Made by a program: the position numbers and the translations under genes. Below, piece after piece: positions 9,742 through 18,642 of a stretch of 64,000 bases of DNA. The DNA comes from Neptunitalea lumnitzerae (lineage in GTDB: Bacteria > Bacteroidota > Bacteroidia > Flavobacteriales > Flavobacteriaceae), in NCBI RefSeq assembly GCF_027924185.1, contig NZ_BRVO01000002.1, forward strand, positions 186,001-250,000, given 5' to 3'. The notes below the pieces were generated by a model, which ran no database searches, was not told the origin of the DNA, and saw only the letters and a list, made by a program, of their open reading frames with translations. Within the stretch, counting starts at the first letter, position 1. Each line of letters starts with the position of its first letter.

Positions 9742-10308
9742 TTAATTAATTCGTTTCCTAATTCTACTTAATGCTTGTGGAGTTACCCCTATATAAGAAG
9801 CTATATATTTTAGTGGAATTTGAGCTATCACATTTGGTCGGTCTTTAAATAAATTTATATATCGTTTTTCAGGTGTTTCTTGAAGAAATGAATACTCTCT
9901 TTTAGTTTTCAGCAAGAACAGATTTTCTGCAATGTGTCTGCCTATTTCATTTCCAGATGAGGTATTTTGATAAATGAAATGGAGATCATTATAATGTATC
10001 TTATAGAGTACTGTGCTAGTTAGGCTTTCAATAGTAAAGTTACTAGGTGTTCGGGTAATAAAGGAATCATAACCACTCATAAAGGTATTGCTAAAACCAA
10101 AACCTAGAGTAATCTCTTTTTCTTCTAATGGAATATATTGTCGTAAAATTCCATCTTTTATAAAATAGATATAGTTTTCAACATACCCTTGTTTTAATAT
10201 GGATGTTTTTTTTGAGACCGCACATTTGATAAGTTTTTCGCTGAATAGTTTCCAATCCTTATCGTTTATCGGGCTAAGTAGTTCTAATTGTTCTCTAATT
10301 TCATGCAT
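9742..10308 (-). CDS. Crp/Fnr-family transcriptional regulator
   Basis: A 188-residue regulator with an N-terminal cyclic-nucleotide-binding-like beta-roll (about residues 20-125; FIKDGILRQYIPLEEKEIT is the typical strand pair) and a short C-terminal helix-turn-helix (about 150-188; LKYIASYIGVTPQALSRIR). The HTH ending in SRIRKR is characteristic of the small Crp/Fnr-like regulators of Bacteroidota. There is no cysteine pattern for an Fnr iron-sulfur cluster. It is transcribed divergently from the ankyrin/DUF2271/PepSY operon, so the shared 285-bp intergenic region may hold its target. The effector is not deducible. Confidence 0.85.
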   Translation of the reverse strand: MHEIREQLELLSPINDKDWKLFSEKLIKCAVSKKTSILKQGYVENYIYFIKDGILRQYIPLEEKEITLGFGFSNTFMSGYDSFITRTPSNFTIESLTSTVLYKIHYNDLHFIYQNTSSGNEIGRHIAENLFLLKTKREYSFLQETPEKRYINLFKDRPNVIAQIPLKYIASYIGVTPQALSRIRKRIN

Positions 10309-10475
10309 TAAAAAGCCGTTTGTAAGTATATTATAAAGGATTATTTATTAAAGTTATGTTATTATTTAAAATAAATATAAATAATTTTTGATGGTTATGG
10401 GTATACCTTTCCATAAATATTTATGGTTTTATATTGTTGATAATTAAATATTTATAATGAAAGTTATTTAGTTTA

Positions 10476-10504
10476 GGTTTAATTTGTTAGGTTCAAATTA
10501 AACC
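10476..10504. promoter_or_regulatory. Perfect 11-bp inverted repeat in the divergent regulatory region
   Basis: GGTTTAATTTG (10476-10486) and CAAATTAAACC (10494-10504) are exact reverse complements around a 7-nt centre. It lies between the Crp/Fnr gene and the ankyrin operon and about 50 bp upstream of the predicted -7 element of the latter, so it could be an operator for the adjacent regulator. This is inference from position and symmetry only. Confidence 0.5.
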
Positions 10505-10547
10505 ATTTCAATACTTATGAGTCCTATAAACTCTAGGATAACTCGTT

Positions 10548-10566
10548 ATTTAGAATTATTTTTGAT
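10548..10566 (+). promoter_or_regulatory. Candidate Fur box upstream of the ankyrin-DUF2271-PepSY operon
   Basis: The 19-bp sequence ATTTAGAATTATTTTTGAT is an imperfect palindrome. It agrees at 16 of 19 positions with the AT-rich Fur box I recall for flavobacterial relatives (ATTTAGAATTATTCTAAAT; recalled, not checked). It overlaps the predicted -7 element, where a repressor would block RNA polymerase. Iron control would fit a ferric-reductase-like operon. Confidence 0.5.
10557..10564 (+). promoter_or_regulatory. Predicted -7 promoter element (TATTTTTG)
   Basis: TATTTTTG matches the Bacteroidota -7 consensus TAnnTTTG exactly and lies 29 bp before the ATG at 10594, giving a short leader. No clear TTG is seen at the -33 position. 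Confidence 0.5.
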
Positions 10567-10593
10567 AACGAAAATTGAACATTAAATATAGTA

Positions 10594-12084
10594 ATGAAAA
10601 AAGTCTATTTAACCTTTATAGGTTTACTTATGGTAATGCTTGTATCGGCACAGCAAAACATTTTAATTCAGAATGATTTTTGGAAAAAAAATCCGTCAGT
10701 ATCAACTATAAAAAAAGCTATTAAAGATGGTAATAGTCCAGTAGAAAAAAATTCAAGAAGTTTTGATGCTACTGCGCTTGCTATTTTAGAAGGAGCTTCT
10801 GTTGATGCGGTTGATTATTTAATCTCTTTGAAAGAAGTTTCTGTGAATACAAGAACACATGATGGTCGTACGTATTTAATATGGGCAGCTTACAAGGGAA
10901 ACTTACCAGTAATACAACTGTTATTAAAAAAGGGAGCAGATGTTAGTTTGAAAGGAACACATGGATTTGATGCTATTAATTTTGCAGCCTTTGCTGGTAT
11001 AGATAATAAGGAATTGTATGATGCTTTAATAAATGGTGGTGCAGATATTACCCAAACTAATAATGATGGAGCATCGGCAATACTTTTAGTAGCTTCTAGA
11101 GTTAAAGATGCATCTTTAATTGATTATTTTGTTTCAAAAGGATTGGATATTAATAGTGTTGATGAAGAAGGGAATGGCATTTTTAATTATGCCGCAAGAG
11201 GTGGAAATATACCACTTATGAAAATTTTAGTAGATAGAGGTATTGCTTATAAAAATACGAATAAAGAGGGAGCAAATGCTGTTCTTTTTGCTGCTAAAGG
11301 AACACGTAGAGGAGCTCCAGATTTAGAAACGTTTGAGTTTTTAGCCTCGTTGGGTTTAAAAATGAATACAACAGATCGTATAGGAAATACACCATTAACT
11401 ATTATTAGTGGTAAAGCTAAAAATTTGGAGCTAATTAATTACTTTATTAAGAAAGGTGTAGAAGTAAATAGAGTAAACGAAGAAGGCACAAATGCATTGC
11501 TTAGTGCAGCAGGAAATACTATAGAAATAGTAGAAAGATTAGCTACACTTACTAAAGATTTGAATCATGCTAATAAAGATGGAGTAACCGCTTTAGCTAT
11601 AGCTATGAAATATAATTCTGCCGAGGTGGTTTCTATGCTTTTAGAGAGAGGAGCTTCTGTAGATGTAAACGACAAAGATGGTAATAGTATACTTTACTAT
11701 TGGGCAACTACCAATTCTGTTAGACGTTCTGCTACTAAAGTAGACCAAACTAAATTAGCTCTATTAAAAAAACAAGGTTTTGATGTAGCTAAAGCTCAGC
11801 CAAATGGCAATAATTTATTTCATATTGCAGTAGAGACAGAAAATATGGATTTACTTAAATTAGCTTTGGCAGAGGATGTTGATATCAATGCTAAAAATAA
11901 AGAAGGGTATACGCCATTGTTAAAAGCAGCTTTATTAGCTAAGGATACACAAATACTAAAATTTTTAGTGGCTAATGGAGCAGATGTAAAAGCAACTACT
12001 GATTTTGAGGAAAGTGCTTATGATTTGGCTAGCGAAAATGAATTGTTAAAAGAAGCCAAAGCTTCTATAGAATTTTTAAAATAA
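10594..12084 (+). CDS. Exported ankyrin-repeat protein
   Basis: A 496-residue protein with a signal peptide (cleavage after VSAQ, about residue 20) and roughly a dozen ankyrin repeats from about residue 60 to the end. Repeat signatures such as DGRTYLIWAAYKGNLPVIQL and EGYTPLLKAALLAKDTQIL are clear. Ankyrin repeats are protein-binding scaffolds; exported bacterial ones are usually periplasmic partners of another protein. Here it leads an operon with a DUF2271 protein (start 10 bp downstream) and a PepSY/flavodoxin reductase, under a candidate Fur box. That context suggests a role in iron or redox handling in the cell envelope. The partner is unknown. Confidence 0.85.
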   Translation: MKKVYLTFIGLLMVMLVSAQQNILIQNDFWKKNPSVSTIKKAIKDGNSPVEKNSRSFDATALAILEGASVDAVDYLISLKEVSVNTRTHDGRTYLIWAAYKGNLPVIQLLLKKGADVSLKGTHGFDAINFAAFAGIDNKELYDALINGGADITQTNNDGASAILLVASRVKDASLIDYFVSKGLDINSVDEEGNGIFNYAARGGNIPLMKILVDRGIAYKNTNKEGANAVLFAAKGTRRGAPDLETFEFLASLGLKMNTTDRIGNTPLTIISGKAKNLELINYFIKKGVEVNRVNEEGTNALLSAAGNTIEIVERLATLTKDLNHANKDGVTALAIAMKYNSAEVVSMLLERGASVDVNDKDGNSILYYWATTNSVRRSATKVDQTKLALLKKQGFDVAKAQPNGNNLFHIAVETENMDLLKLALAEDVDINAKNKEGYTPLLKAALLAKDTQILKFLVANGADVKATTDFEESAYDLASENELLKEAKASIEFLK

Positions 12085-12094
12085 GAAGTTGATT

Positions 12095-12589
12095 ATGAAA
12101 AATATAACGTATAAAATGGTATTACTTGCTGTAGCTATATTCTCTATGGTAGGTTTTACGGCTTCTAACACCTTTGAAGCACAAACAGTAAAGTGTTTGT
12201 TACAAACAAAAAATTATACAGGGGAAGGCGCTTACATTGCCGTATCATTAATTAATGATAAAGGAGGATACGAGCAAACACTATATATGGTAGGTGATGA
12301 TAGTGAATGGTATGAGTCTTTACAACAGTGGTACAGAGGTATTGGGCACAAAGAGGATGATGTAGATGCTATTAGTGGAGCTACCATAAACCCTGGAGCA
12401 AGAGCTATTATTGCATTTGATGTTCCAAAAGAGAAACTTGATAAAGGTTACAAAATTAGATTTGAAAGTGCAGTAGAGGATCAAGAATATTACACTTCTG
12501 ATTTGGAAGTTCCTTTTACAACTGAGAGTTTAAATGGTAAATTTGAAGGAACGGGATATATTCGTTATATCCGTTTAATTTCAAAATAA
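12095..12589 (+). CDS. Exported DUF2271 protein
   Basis: A 164-residue exported protein. I take the ATG at 12095 as the start, two codons after an in-frame TTG, because it places a normal signal peptide (MKNITYKMVLLAVAIFSMVG) at the N-terminus. The rest is a DUF2271 beta-sandwich with NYTGEGAYIAVSLIND near the start, WYRGIGHKEDDVDAISGAT in the middle and IRYIRLI at the end. DUF2271 proteins commonly sit next to PepSY-domain flavoproteins, as here. Their function is not established; a role in periplasmic iron or flavin handling is only a guess from neighbours. It ends 4 bp before the PepSY gene, indicating one transcript. Confidence 0.8.
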   Translation: MKNITYKMVLLAVAIFSMVGFTASNTFEAQTVKCLLQTKNYTGEGAYIAVSLINDKGGYEQTLYMVGDDSEWYESLQQWYRGIGHKEDDVDAISGATINPGARAIIAFDVPKEKLDKGYKIRFESAVEDQEYYTSDLEVPFTTESLNGKFEGTGYIRYIRLISK

Positions 12590-12593
12590 GTTT

Positions 12594-14795
12594 ATGACAT
12601 TATCAATATGGAGATACAGCCACTTAGCGTTGGCTGTATGCTCTTTTTTATTTTTAATTATTGCTTCTTTAACCGGAATTGTATTGGCATTTCAGCCAAT
12701 TAATAATGAATTTCAATTATCTTCTAACACTAATTTAAATGAAATTCCGGTTGCCAAAACTATAGATGCTCTTCAACAAAATTACCTTGAAATTTTAGAG
12801 GTAAAAATAACCCCTAGCCACTTAGTTACAGCTTCTGTAATTACAGATGAAGGCGATTTGGAGGAGTTTTATATAGACCCAATTACTACTGAAAAAATAT
12901 GTGATATTATACCTGAAACAGCTACCTATAAGTTTGCAAAAACCTTACACAGATCATTGTTTTTACATACAACAGGTCGAATTTTTATGATGCTAACTTC
13001 CTTTATACTTGTAATTATTACTATTTCAGGATTTGTACTTATTATAAAAAGACAACAGGGTATTAGGCATTTTTTTGATAGAATTATCAATGATCATTTT
13101 TTTCAGTATAGTCACGTTTATCTTGGTAGAGTACTTTTAATACCCATATTGATTATTAGTATTAGTGGAGTGTTGCTATCGGTTTATCAATTAAATATTG
13201 TTACACATACGGTATTAGAGCACAGTATAGATGAAGATAATTTAAGTGAGGAACCTACTTTATTAGTTGAAGAATTTCCTGGTATACATGATGTTTACTT
13301 GAGTGACATAAAATCTATTGAATTTCCTTTTTCACCAGATGTAACCGATTTTTATAAATTTTATCTAGAAGATAGAGAGCTTGTTATCAATCAGTATACA
13401 GGGGAGGTAGAAAGTAGTATTAGGTATCCTTTCTCTGAAATAGCATATCAATGGGGATATATTTTGCATACTGGTGAAAGTAGCTATTGGTGGGCAACAA
13501 TTTTATTATTAGCGGCAATTGCTATTTTATTCTTTGTAGTATCAGGATTTAAAATAACTTTTAAAAGAAGAGAAGCTAAATTAAAGAATAAGTACAAAAG
13601 GGTAGAAGCCACTCATGTGATATTAGTAGGTTCAGAAGGGGGTACCACCCTTAAGTTTGCTGTATGGCTACAAGAACAGCTAACGAATAACCAAAAGAAG
13701 GTATATATAGATCATTTAAACAACTATACCCACTATCCTAAACTCCAACAGCTTTTAATTTTAACGGCAAGTTATGGGGTAGGAGAAGCACCTTCTAATG
13801 CCAGCAAATTTATAAGTAAGTTTAGTAATGTAAGTAATACTAATTTTCAATTTACCGTTTTAGGTTTTGGATCATTAGCTTATAAAGACTATTGTAAATT
13901 TGCTTATGAGGTACAAGCTGTTTTAAAAAAATCTCCTAATTGTACTCCAGTATTGCCTTTACATACTGTAAACAATCAATCTGCTGAGTCGTTTAACCAA
14001 TGGGTTTTACAATATGCAGAGGTAAGTGGTGTAGCACTTGGTAATTATAAAAGAAATGAAGATGCTTTTAAGCATAGTAGGGAAAAAGAGTTCGTGGTAC
14101 AGGTTAAAACTGAATTAGAAACTTCTAGTAACGCGTTTATGTTGTTTTTAAAACCTACGGATAAAAGCAAGTTTAAGTCGGGTGATTTAGTAGGTATTTC
14201 TCCAGCCCAAGAGGAACATCAACGGTTGTATTCTGTTGGGGTTTTACCTAATCAAGAACTTGTACTTAGTATTAAGTTACACGAATATGGTAAGTGTTCA
14301 AATTTCTTAAATAATTTATCTGCAGGAGAAACAATTAAGGCTTCTAGAATTAAAAATAAGAGTTTCTATTTTCCTAAACGTGCTAACCATGTGGTTTTAA
14401 TAGCTACTGGTACTGGTATAGCGCCTTTTTTAGGAATGGTAAAGCAAAATACTAGCAAAATAGCTACACATCTTTTTTGGGGTGCTAAAAATAGTATTTC
14501 ATATAATTTATATGCAGATATTGTTTCAGAAGCATTACAAAATAAGCAATTAGAAGATTTTATACCCGCATATTCTAGAGAGTTTACTGAAAAACAATAT
14601 GTTCAGGATAAGCTAAAAGAAAAATCGGAATGGTTGGCAGGTGTTCTAGATTCAGGCGGAGTGATAATGATTTGTGGTTCCGTTTTAATGCAAAAAGATG
14701 TGCTTGAATTATTACAAAGTATTTGTTTAGAATATAACGGTAAACCTCTTAGTTACTATCAGAAGAAAAAGCAATTATTAATGGATTGCTACTAA
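12594..14795 (+). CDS. PepSY-transmembrane / flavodoxin / FAD-NAD(P)H reductase fusion (sulfite-reductase-flavoprotein-like)
   Basis: A 733-residue inner-membrane oxidoreductase. PepSY-TM helices lie near residues 8-33, 125-150, 178-203 and 300-322, with conserved histidines (His10, and HRSLFLHTTG around residue 120) that could bind haem. A cytoplasmic flavodoxin-like FMN domain follows (about 340-475; VGSEGGTTLKFA at its start), then a CysJ-like FAD/NAD(P)H module (about 500-733) with RLYSVG for FAD and GTGIAPFLG for NAD(P)H. Electrons would run from NAD(P)H through FAD and FMN to membrane haem and on to a periplasmic acceptor. Related proteins are thought to act as ferric-siderophore reductases. 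It is the last gene of the putatively Fur-controlled operon. Confidence 0.85.
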   Translation: MTLSIWRYSHLALAVCSFLFLIIASLTGIVLAFQPINNEFQLSSNTNLNEIPVAKTIDALQQNYLEILEVKITPSHLVTASVITDEGDLEEFYIDPITTEKICDIIPETATYKFAKTLHRSLFLHTTGRIFMMLTSFILVIITISGFVLIIKRQQGIRHFFDRIINDHFFQYSHVYLGRVLLIPILIISISGVLLSVYQLNIVTHTVLEHSIDEDNLSEEPTLLVEEFPGIHDVYLSDIKSIEFPFSPDVTDFYKFYLEDRELVINQYTGEVESSIRYPFSEIAYQWGYILHTGESSYWWATILLLAAIAILFFVVSGFKITFKRREAKLKNKYKRVEATHVILVGSEGGTTLKFAVWLQEQLTNNQKKVYIDHLNNYTHYPKLQQLLILTASYGVGEAPSNASKFISKFSNVSNTNFQFTVLGFGSLAYKDYCKFAYEVQAVLKKSPNCTPVLPLHTVNNQSAESFNQWVLQYAEVSGVALGNYKRNEDAFKHSREKEFVVQVKTELETSSNAFMLFLKPTDKSKFKSGDLVGISPAQEEHQRLYSVGVLPNQELVLSIKLHEYGKCSNFLNNLSAGETIKASRIKNKSFYFPKRANHVVLIATGTGIAPFLGMVKQNTSKIATHLFWGAKNSISYNLYADIVSEALQNKQLEDFIPAYSREFTEKQYVQDKLKEKSEWLAGVLDSGGVIMICGSVLMQKDVLELLQSICLEYNGKPLSYYQKKKQLLMDCY

Positions 14796-14800
14796 ATAAA

Positions 14801-14830
14801 AAAGGCTGCTTAAATGTTTAAGCAGCCTTT
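14801..14830. terminator. Bidirectional terminator between convergent genes
   Basis: A perfect 14-bp inverted repeat (AAAGGCTGCTTAAA / TTTAAGCAGCCTTT, two bases between the arms), flanked by A and T runs. It serves the PepSY gene on the plus strand and the acyl-CoA dehydrogenase gene on the minus strand. Confidence 0.93.
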
Positions 14831-14860
14831 CTTTTTATGTGTGATAATTGTAAGCTAATT

Positions 14861-16351
14861 TTAAATAAAATTCATCCAATCAGAATTTTCATTGTAGGCA
14901 ACAATTGGTTCTGCGTTATTGTAATCAATAAAATCAGAAAGTAATCTAGTAATATCCATAGACATATGTTTGAAACAATTATCAAATAAATCATTTCTAA
15001 AGCCTTTATCTACCATCTCACTAACATACTGTAAACTCACCATTCTTGCTACAACCTGTCCCAAAACAACCATTTGTCTTTGAACCATGTTGTCAGGTAA
15101 GTTAAAATCTAATTGTTTTTTCAGCATTGGAGCAATTCTGCTAGTTCTATCCATTTCAGAAAGAGCTTTACCAAGCTTTGTCTCCTTAAGCCTTTTCATT
15201 TGCTTAGTAACAACTTCTGCAATTTGAGTATAAAGCATTTCGTTAGAACCTTCAAAAATTTGGAAAGGTCTACTATCTACAATACCACGGCCTGCAATAT
15301 GATCTAGTTTATATCCACTAGAACCAGAAAGTTGTGTGCATAGTTGAGCAGATTCTTGCATCATGTCTGTTACCAAAGCTTTCATACTGTTTGCTTCTAA
15401 ACCTTGACCAGATAGTTCAAAATCAATTCCACTCATAGAAGAACTTCTAGCGCACATACCAGAACATAAACTATAAGCAGCTTGAATTCTAGAAATCTGG
15501 AATTTTACAGAATCTAAATGCAGTAAGCTCTGTCCGCCAACAATACGGTTGGTACAATGCTCAATAGCTTCGTCTAACATTCTTTTAATAAAGCCCATTC
15601 CCATACCCGGAAATTGTAATCTACTACGGTGTAGTATATCAAGCATCATTTTAATACCTGTGCGTGGTGCTTCTAATTTCTGATTTGCAGGAACTTTTAA
15701 GTCAATATTATTCAAACCGTAAGGTATCATATATAACCCTAGGTTGTTGAAATAGTTCTCTACATTGATTTTTTGTTCAGGCTTACTTTCATCTGTAACA
15801 AAAAAGTCAATATCTCTTGCTAGATCTCCATTATCATTTTTCTTTCTAGATGTTACTAACCAATAGTCTGCCATGCCAGTTAGACCTTGCCAGTGCTTTT
15901 GACCTTTAAGTGCATATCCTTCTTCCGTTAGCACATTACTGGTTTGCATACTTAAAGCATCACTACCATAATCTGGTTCAGTAATCATAAGGCCACCCAT
16001 AGCGCCATGATTTATAAAACGATTGTAGACTTCTGGTTTAATAGCATCGTTACTATATTTAGCAAATGGTTCTAAAAATAGGGCAATGTTAATACCAAAA
16101 GTTAGAGATAACGGTAAGGCTTCATAAGATGCTGCAGAAAGCACACTTAAACACTCCTTTACTTCTAATCCGCGTCCACCAAATTGTTCTGGCACAGCAA
16201 CTGATAATGGTTTTAATGCCATTATTTCACTCCAAACTTTTTCTGGTAATCCACGAGAAAGACTTAAGTTATCAATATCCGTTTTGTTATGAAATAAATC
16301 ATGCAATCGGTCTTTAAATCTAGTAATAAACTCCTCAAAATTTTCTTTCAT
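14861..16351 (-). CDS. Acyl-CoA dehydrogenase family protein
   Basis: A 496-residue flavoprotein of the acyl-CoA dehydrogenase family, which oxidizes acyl-CoA to trans-2-enoyl-CoA and passes electrons to ETF. Seen are the N-terminal helical domain (VAVPEQFGGRGL), the middle beta domain with ITEPDYGSD and the flavin-contact stretch KGQKHWQGLTGMADY, and a C-terminal helical domain with the FEGSNEM segment, where the family carries its catalytic Glu. The roughly 100-residue C-terminal extension makes it longer than the usual 380 residues. It is monocistronic, ending at the bidirectional terminator. The acyl substrate is not deducible; a palindrome 44 bp upstream may regulate it. Confidence 0.88.
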   Translation of the reverse strand: MKENFEEFITRFKDRLHDLFHNKTDIDNLSLSRGLPEKVWSEIMALKPLSVAVPEQFGGRGLEVKECLSVLSAASYEALPLSLTFGINIALFLEPFAKYSNDAIKPEVYNRFINHGAMGGLMITEPDYGSDALSMQTSNVLTEEGYALKGQKHWQGLTGMADYWLVTSRKKNDNGDLARDIDFFVTDESKPEQKINVENYFNNLGLYMIPYGLNNIDLKVPANQKLEAPRTGIKMMLDILHRSRLQFPGMGMGFIKRMLDEAIEHCTNRIVGGQSLLHLDSVKFQISRIQAAYSLCSGMCARSSSMSGIDFELSGQGLEANSMKALVTDMMQESAQLCTQLSGSSGYKLDHIAGRGIVDSRPFQIFEGSNEMLYTQIAEVVTKQMKRLKETKLGKALSEMDRTSRIAPMLKKQLDFNLPDNMVQRQMVVLGQVVARMVSLQYVSEMVDKGFRNDLFDNCFKHMSMDITRLLSDFIDYNNAEPIVAYNENSDWMNFI

Positions 16352-16394
16352 AATAGGGGTCGTTAATTTTCTAAACTTTATATATCTAAGTACT

Positions 16395-16404
16395 TACGTA
16401 CGTA
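16395..16404. promoter_or_regulatory. Perfect palindrome upstream of the acyl-CoA dehydrogenase gene
   Basis: TACGTACGTA is a perfect 10-bp palindrome 44-53 bp upstream of the ATG, the position of a promoter-proximal operator. The GC content of this word stands out in AT-rich DNA. A TetR-like operator is possible but unproven. Confidence 0.35.
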
Positions 16405-16600
16405 TTACTTTCTTATTTCTTGAACTTATTTCACGAAAAATAAGACGATTTTATAAATATAACTTTTTCTCCTAGCTATAAGGGGTTAAAGGTCTGATAT
16501 TCTTTTGAAATAATAAGAATTTTTGATAAATAATTTTAACTTTTTATAATAATTTCATTAAAAAAGTACGCTATAATTATTTTTTTATTTAATAGACGTT

Positions 16601-18475
16601 CTATTTGTAAGGAATAACGTGTGGAGGTTGATAGTCATAATTTTCTAAACCGAAATTATTATTTGTAGATGCTTTAATTTGGAAATTGCCTCCATTAGCT
16701 CCTGGAATTTCGGGTATATAGAAGAACGAAATAGTAATATTTTCAAATACAAAGTAATCATTACTTATTAGAAAACCGAACCCAAACTTTTTATAAGATT
16801 CATTTTGAAATAAAGGCTGCTTTTCTTGCCCTATGTATCCTAAATCTACGTTTATGAATGGACTCATACGAAAACCCAACCAATTGAAGGGAACATAAGA
16901 TTGCGTTTTAAAACTAAACACAAACTTTCGAGTTCCATGCACTATTGGACTGTCAAAGCCTTGTATACCATTGTCTTCATTTAAGGTAATTCTATCTAAA
17001 ACAAAGTCTTTTCTACCAAAACCCATTACGGAGTTTATTCTTGCAAATTGTCTAAAATACCAAGCGCCAATTCTAAAAACCGGAGTAAAATATGTACTTT
17101 CTAGTCTAAGTAAAGATTGTGTAGTTTTACCATCATTAAAGTAACTTCCATATTCAAAATTTCCTGCCAAGTAGCCAAAATTTTTAAAATAGTTATTTAA
17201 AGTAATACTGGTACCTAAATAACAATTACCACCCATAGGATACTGTTGGTATCCGGCATTTAAAAATAAACTACTTCCTATAGCAATATCTTCAATATCA
17301 CCATTTCTAAATATATAACGGTCTCTAACGTAATTTACGTGTCTTACTCCAATGGAAGTCATATATAAATCTTCATCTTGAAAATAAGAAACAGAGTCAA
17401 TAGTAGCATCGGGTTTATCCATATAATCTGTATGAGTGTACCTAGCTGCCAAAATTAAATTTGTGGGTAATTTTTCTGAATTCTTTTGGTTACTAATAGG
17501 AATTGCTAAACCACTCCATACATCAAAGGTATTATCTTCTACAGGCTCATAAATAATGGTATCTAACTGGTTAATATAAAGTCCTTCTAGTTTAAGTTGT
17601 TCTGTATAGCCTATTTTACCCGCCCACCTAGTAAATGGAGAGTAAAAAGTTCTATCAACTACAAATTTATTTTCAAAGGTATTGTCAATTTCTAAATCTC
17701 TTGATGCTTCTGCGTTTATAAAGGTGTTGTACAAGTTGGCTGCTCTGTATCCTAATGTATAGGCGTTTCCTTTATTGTCTTTATAGCCTTGTTTATAAGC
17801 CATAGTTAATCGGTGCCCCAACCCCATAAAGTTAAATTCCCTTAATCTAATTTCTCCACTGCTTCCACTAACGTCACCATCTACAAGAAAACTCCAACTA
17901 TCTAAAACATATATGTAGAGGTCTACTTCTTCATCATTATTTTGAATTGGAGTAGGTTTTATAAGGGCACGTCTTATAAAATTACGGCGTCTTAATAAAC
18001 GTTCAGATTCTAGTATGAGTAAGGAATCTAATGGCTGATTTTCTTTAACTAAAAGTAAACCTCTCACCGTGAAGGGGGTAGTTTTCAGGTGCACAGAATT
18101 AGCTAGTATGTCTAATTTTCTTGTGGGTACTTGCGTGGTATCCTTTTCATTGTAACCAATAGGGTCTAAAGATTTAATAACAATTTTTCTGATTGTTTTG
18201 CCTTGATATTCTTTAAAATTTCTTTGAAGATCTCTTTCTAAAGTTGCAGCTGTGGCTTTTTTATCAGAAGGATTTACAGGTTTAAAAATAAAGTCGTGTA
18301 ACATATGTCCGAATTTACTTTTACCGGATTTATCCTGTAGGTTTTGATAGAATTGTTGATTTTTAAGTTGCCTTACACTATCAATTTCTTTTCGTTTTGT
18401 GGAGATAGAGTCTTTCTTTTGAGCATATAAGGAAGCTCCACAAAAAAAAATGATAATTAAAACAACATACTTCAA
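16601..18475 (-). CDS. BamA/TamA-like outer-membrane beta-barrel protein (TTG start)
   Basis: A 624-residue outer-membrane protein. The only start giving a signal peptide is a TTG codon at 18475 (signal KYVVLIIIFFCGASLYAQ); a stop codon lies two codons upstream and no in-frame ATG replaces it. Residues about 95-200 resemble a POTRA domain (IRKIVIKSLDPIG, then RRRNFIRRALIKPTPIQNN) and the remainder is a beta-barrel of alternating hydrophobic strands ending in aromatic-rich segments. The family resembles surface-antigen/BamA relatives of Bacteroidota, distinct from the essential BamA itself. The role could be lipid or protein transport at the outer membrane; nothing nearby specifies it. Confidence 0.75.
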   Translation of the reverse strand: MKYVVLIIIFFCGASLYAQKKDSISTKRKEIDSVRQLKNQQFYQNLQDKSGKSKFGHMLHDFIFKPVNPSDKKATAATLERDLQRNFKEYQGKTIRKIVIKSLDPIGYNEKDTTQVPTRKLDILANSVHLKTTPFTVRGLLLVKENQPLDSLLILESERLLRRRNFIRRALIKPTPIQNNDEEVDLYIYVLDSWSFLVDGDVSGSSGEIRLREFNFMGLGHRLTMAYKQGYKDNKGNAYTLGYRAANLYNTFINAEASRDLEIDNTFENKFVVDRTFYSPFTRWAGKIGYTEQLKLEGLYINQLDTIIYEPVEDNTFDVWSGLAIPISNQKNSEKLPTNLILAARYTHTDYMDKPDATIDSVSYFQDEDLYMTSIGVRHVNYVRDRYIFRNGDIEDIAIGSSLFLNAGYQQYPMGGNCYLGTSITLNNYFKNFGYLAGNFEYGSYFNDGKTTQSLLRLESTYFTPVFRIGAWYFRQFARINSVMGFGRKDFVLDRITLNEDNGIQGFDSPIVHGTRKFVFSFKTQSYVPFNWLGFRMSPFINVDLGYIGQEKQPLFQNESYKKFGFGFLISNDYFVFENITISFFYIPEIPGANGGNFQIKASTNNNFGLENYDYQPPHVIPYK

Positions 18476-18601
18476 TTCCTACTCATTTTAACGGTAACCA
18501 AACATACTATTTTTTTAAGTAGTGGGAACCATTTTAACTTTAAAAGTTCAAGTTTAAGAGTGTTTTTAAGATATATTTAAAGTATACTTCTATAAGTAAA
18601 A

Positions 18602-18633
18602 GCTACCCCTCAAAATTTATTGAATGGGGTAGC
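18602..18633 (-). terminator. Terminator of the CoA-disulfide reductase gene
   Basis: GCTACCCC (18602-18609) pairs with GGGGTAGC (18626-18633) around a 16-nt loop. On the minus strand it lies 9 bp past the stop codon at 18643 and is followed by TTTTA. Confidence 0.85.
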
Positions 18634-18642
18634 AAAGTTATA

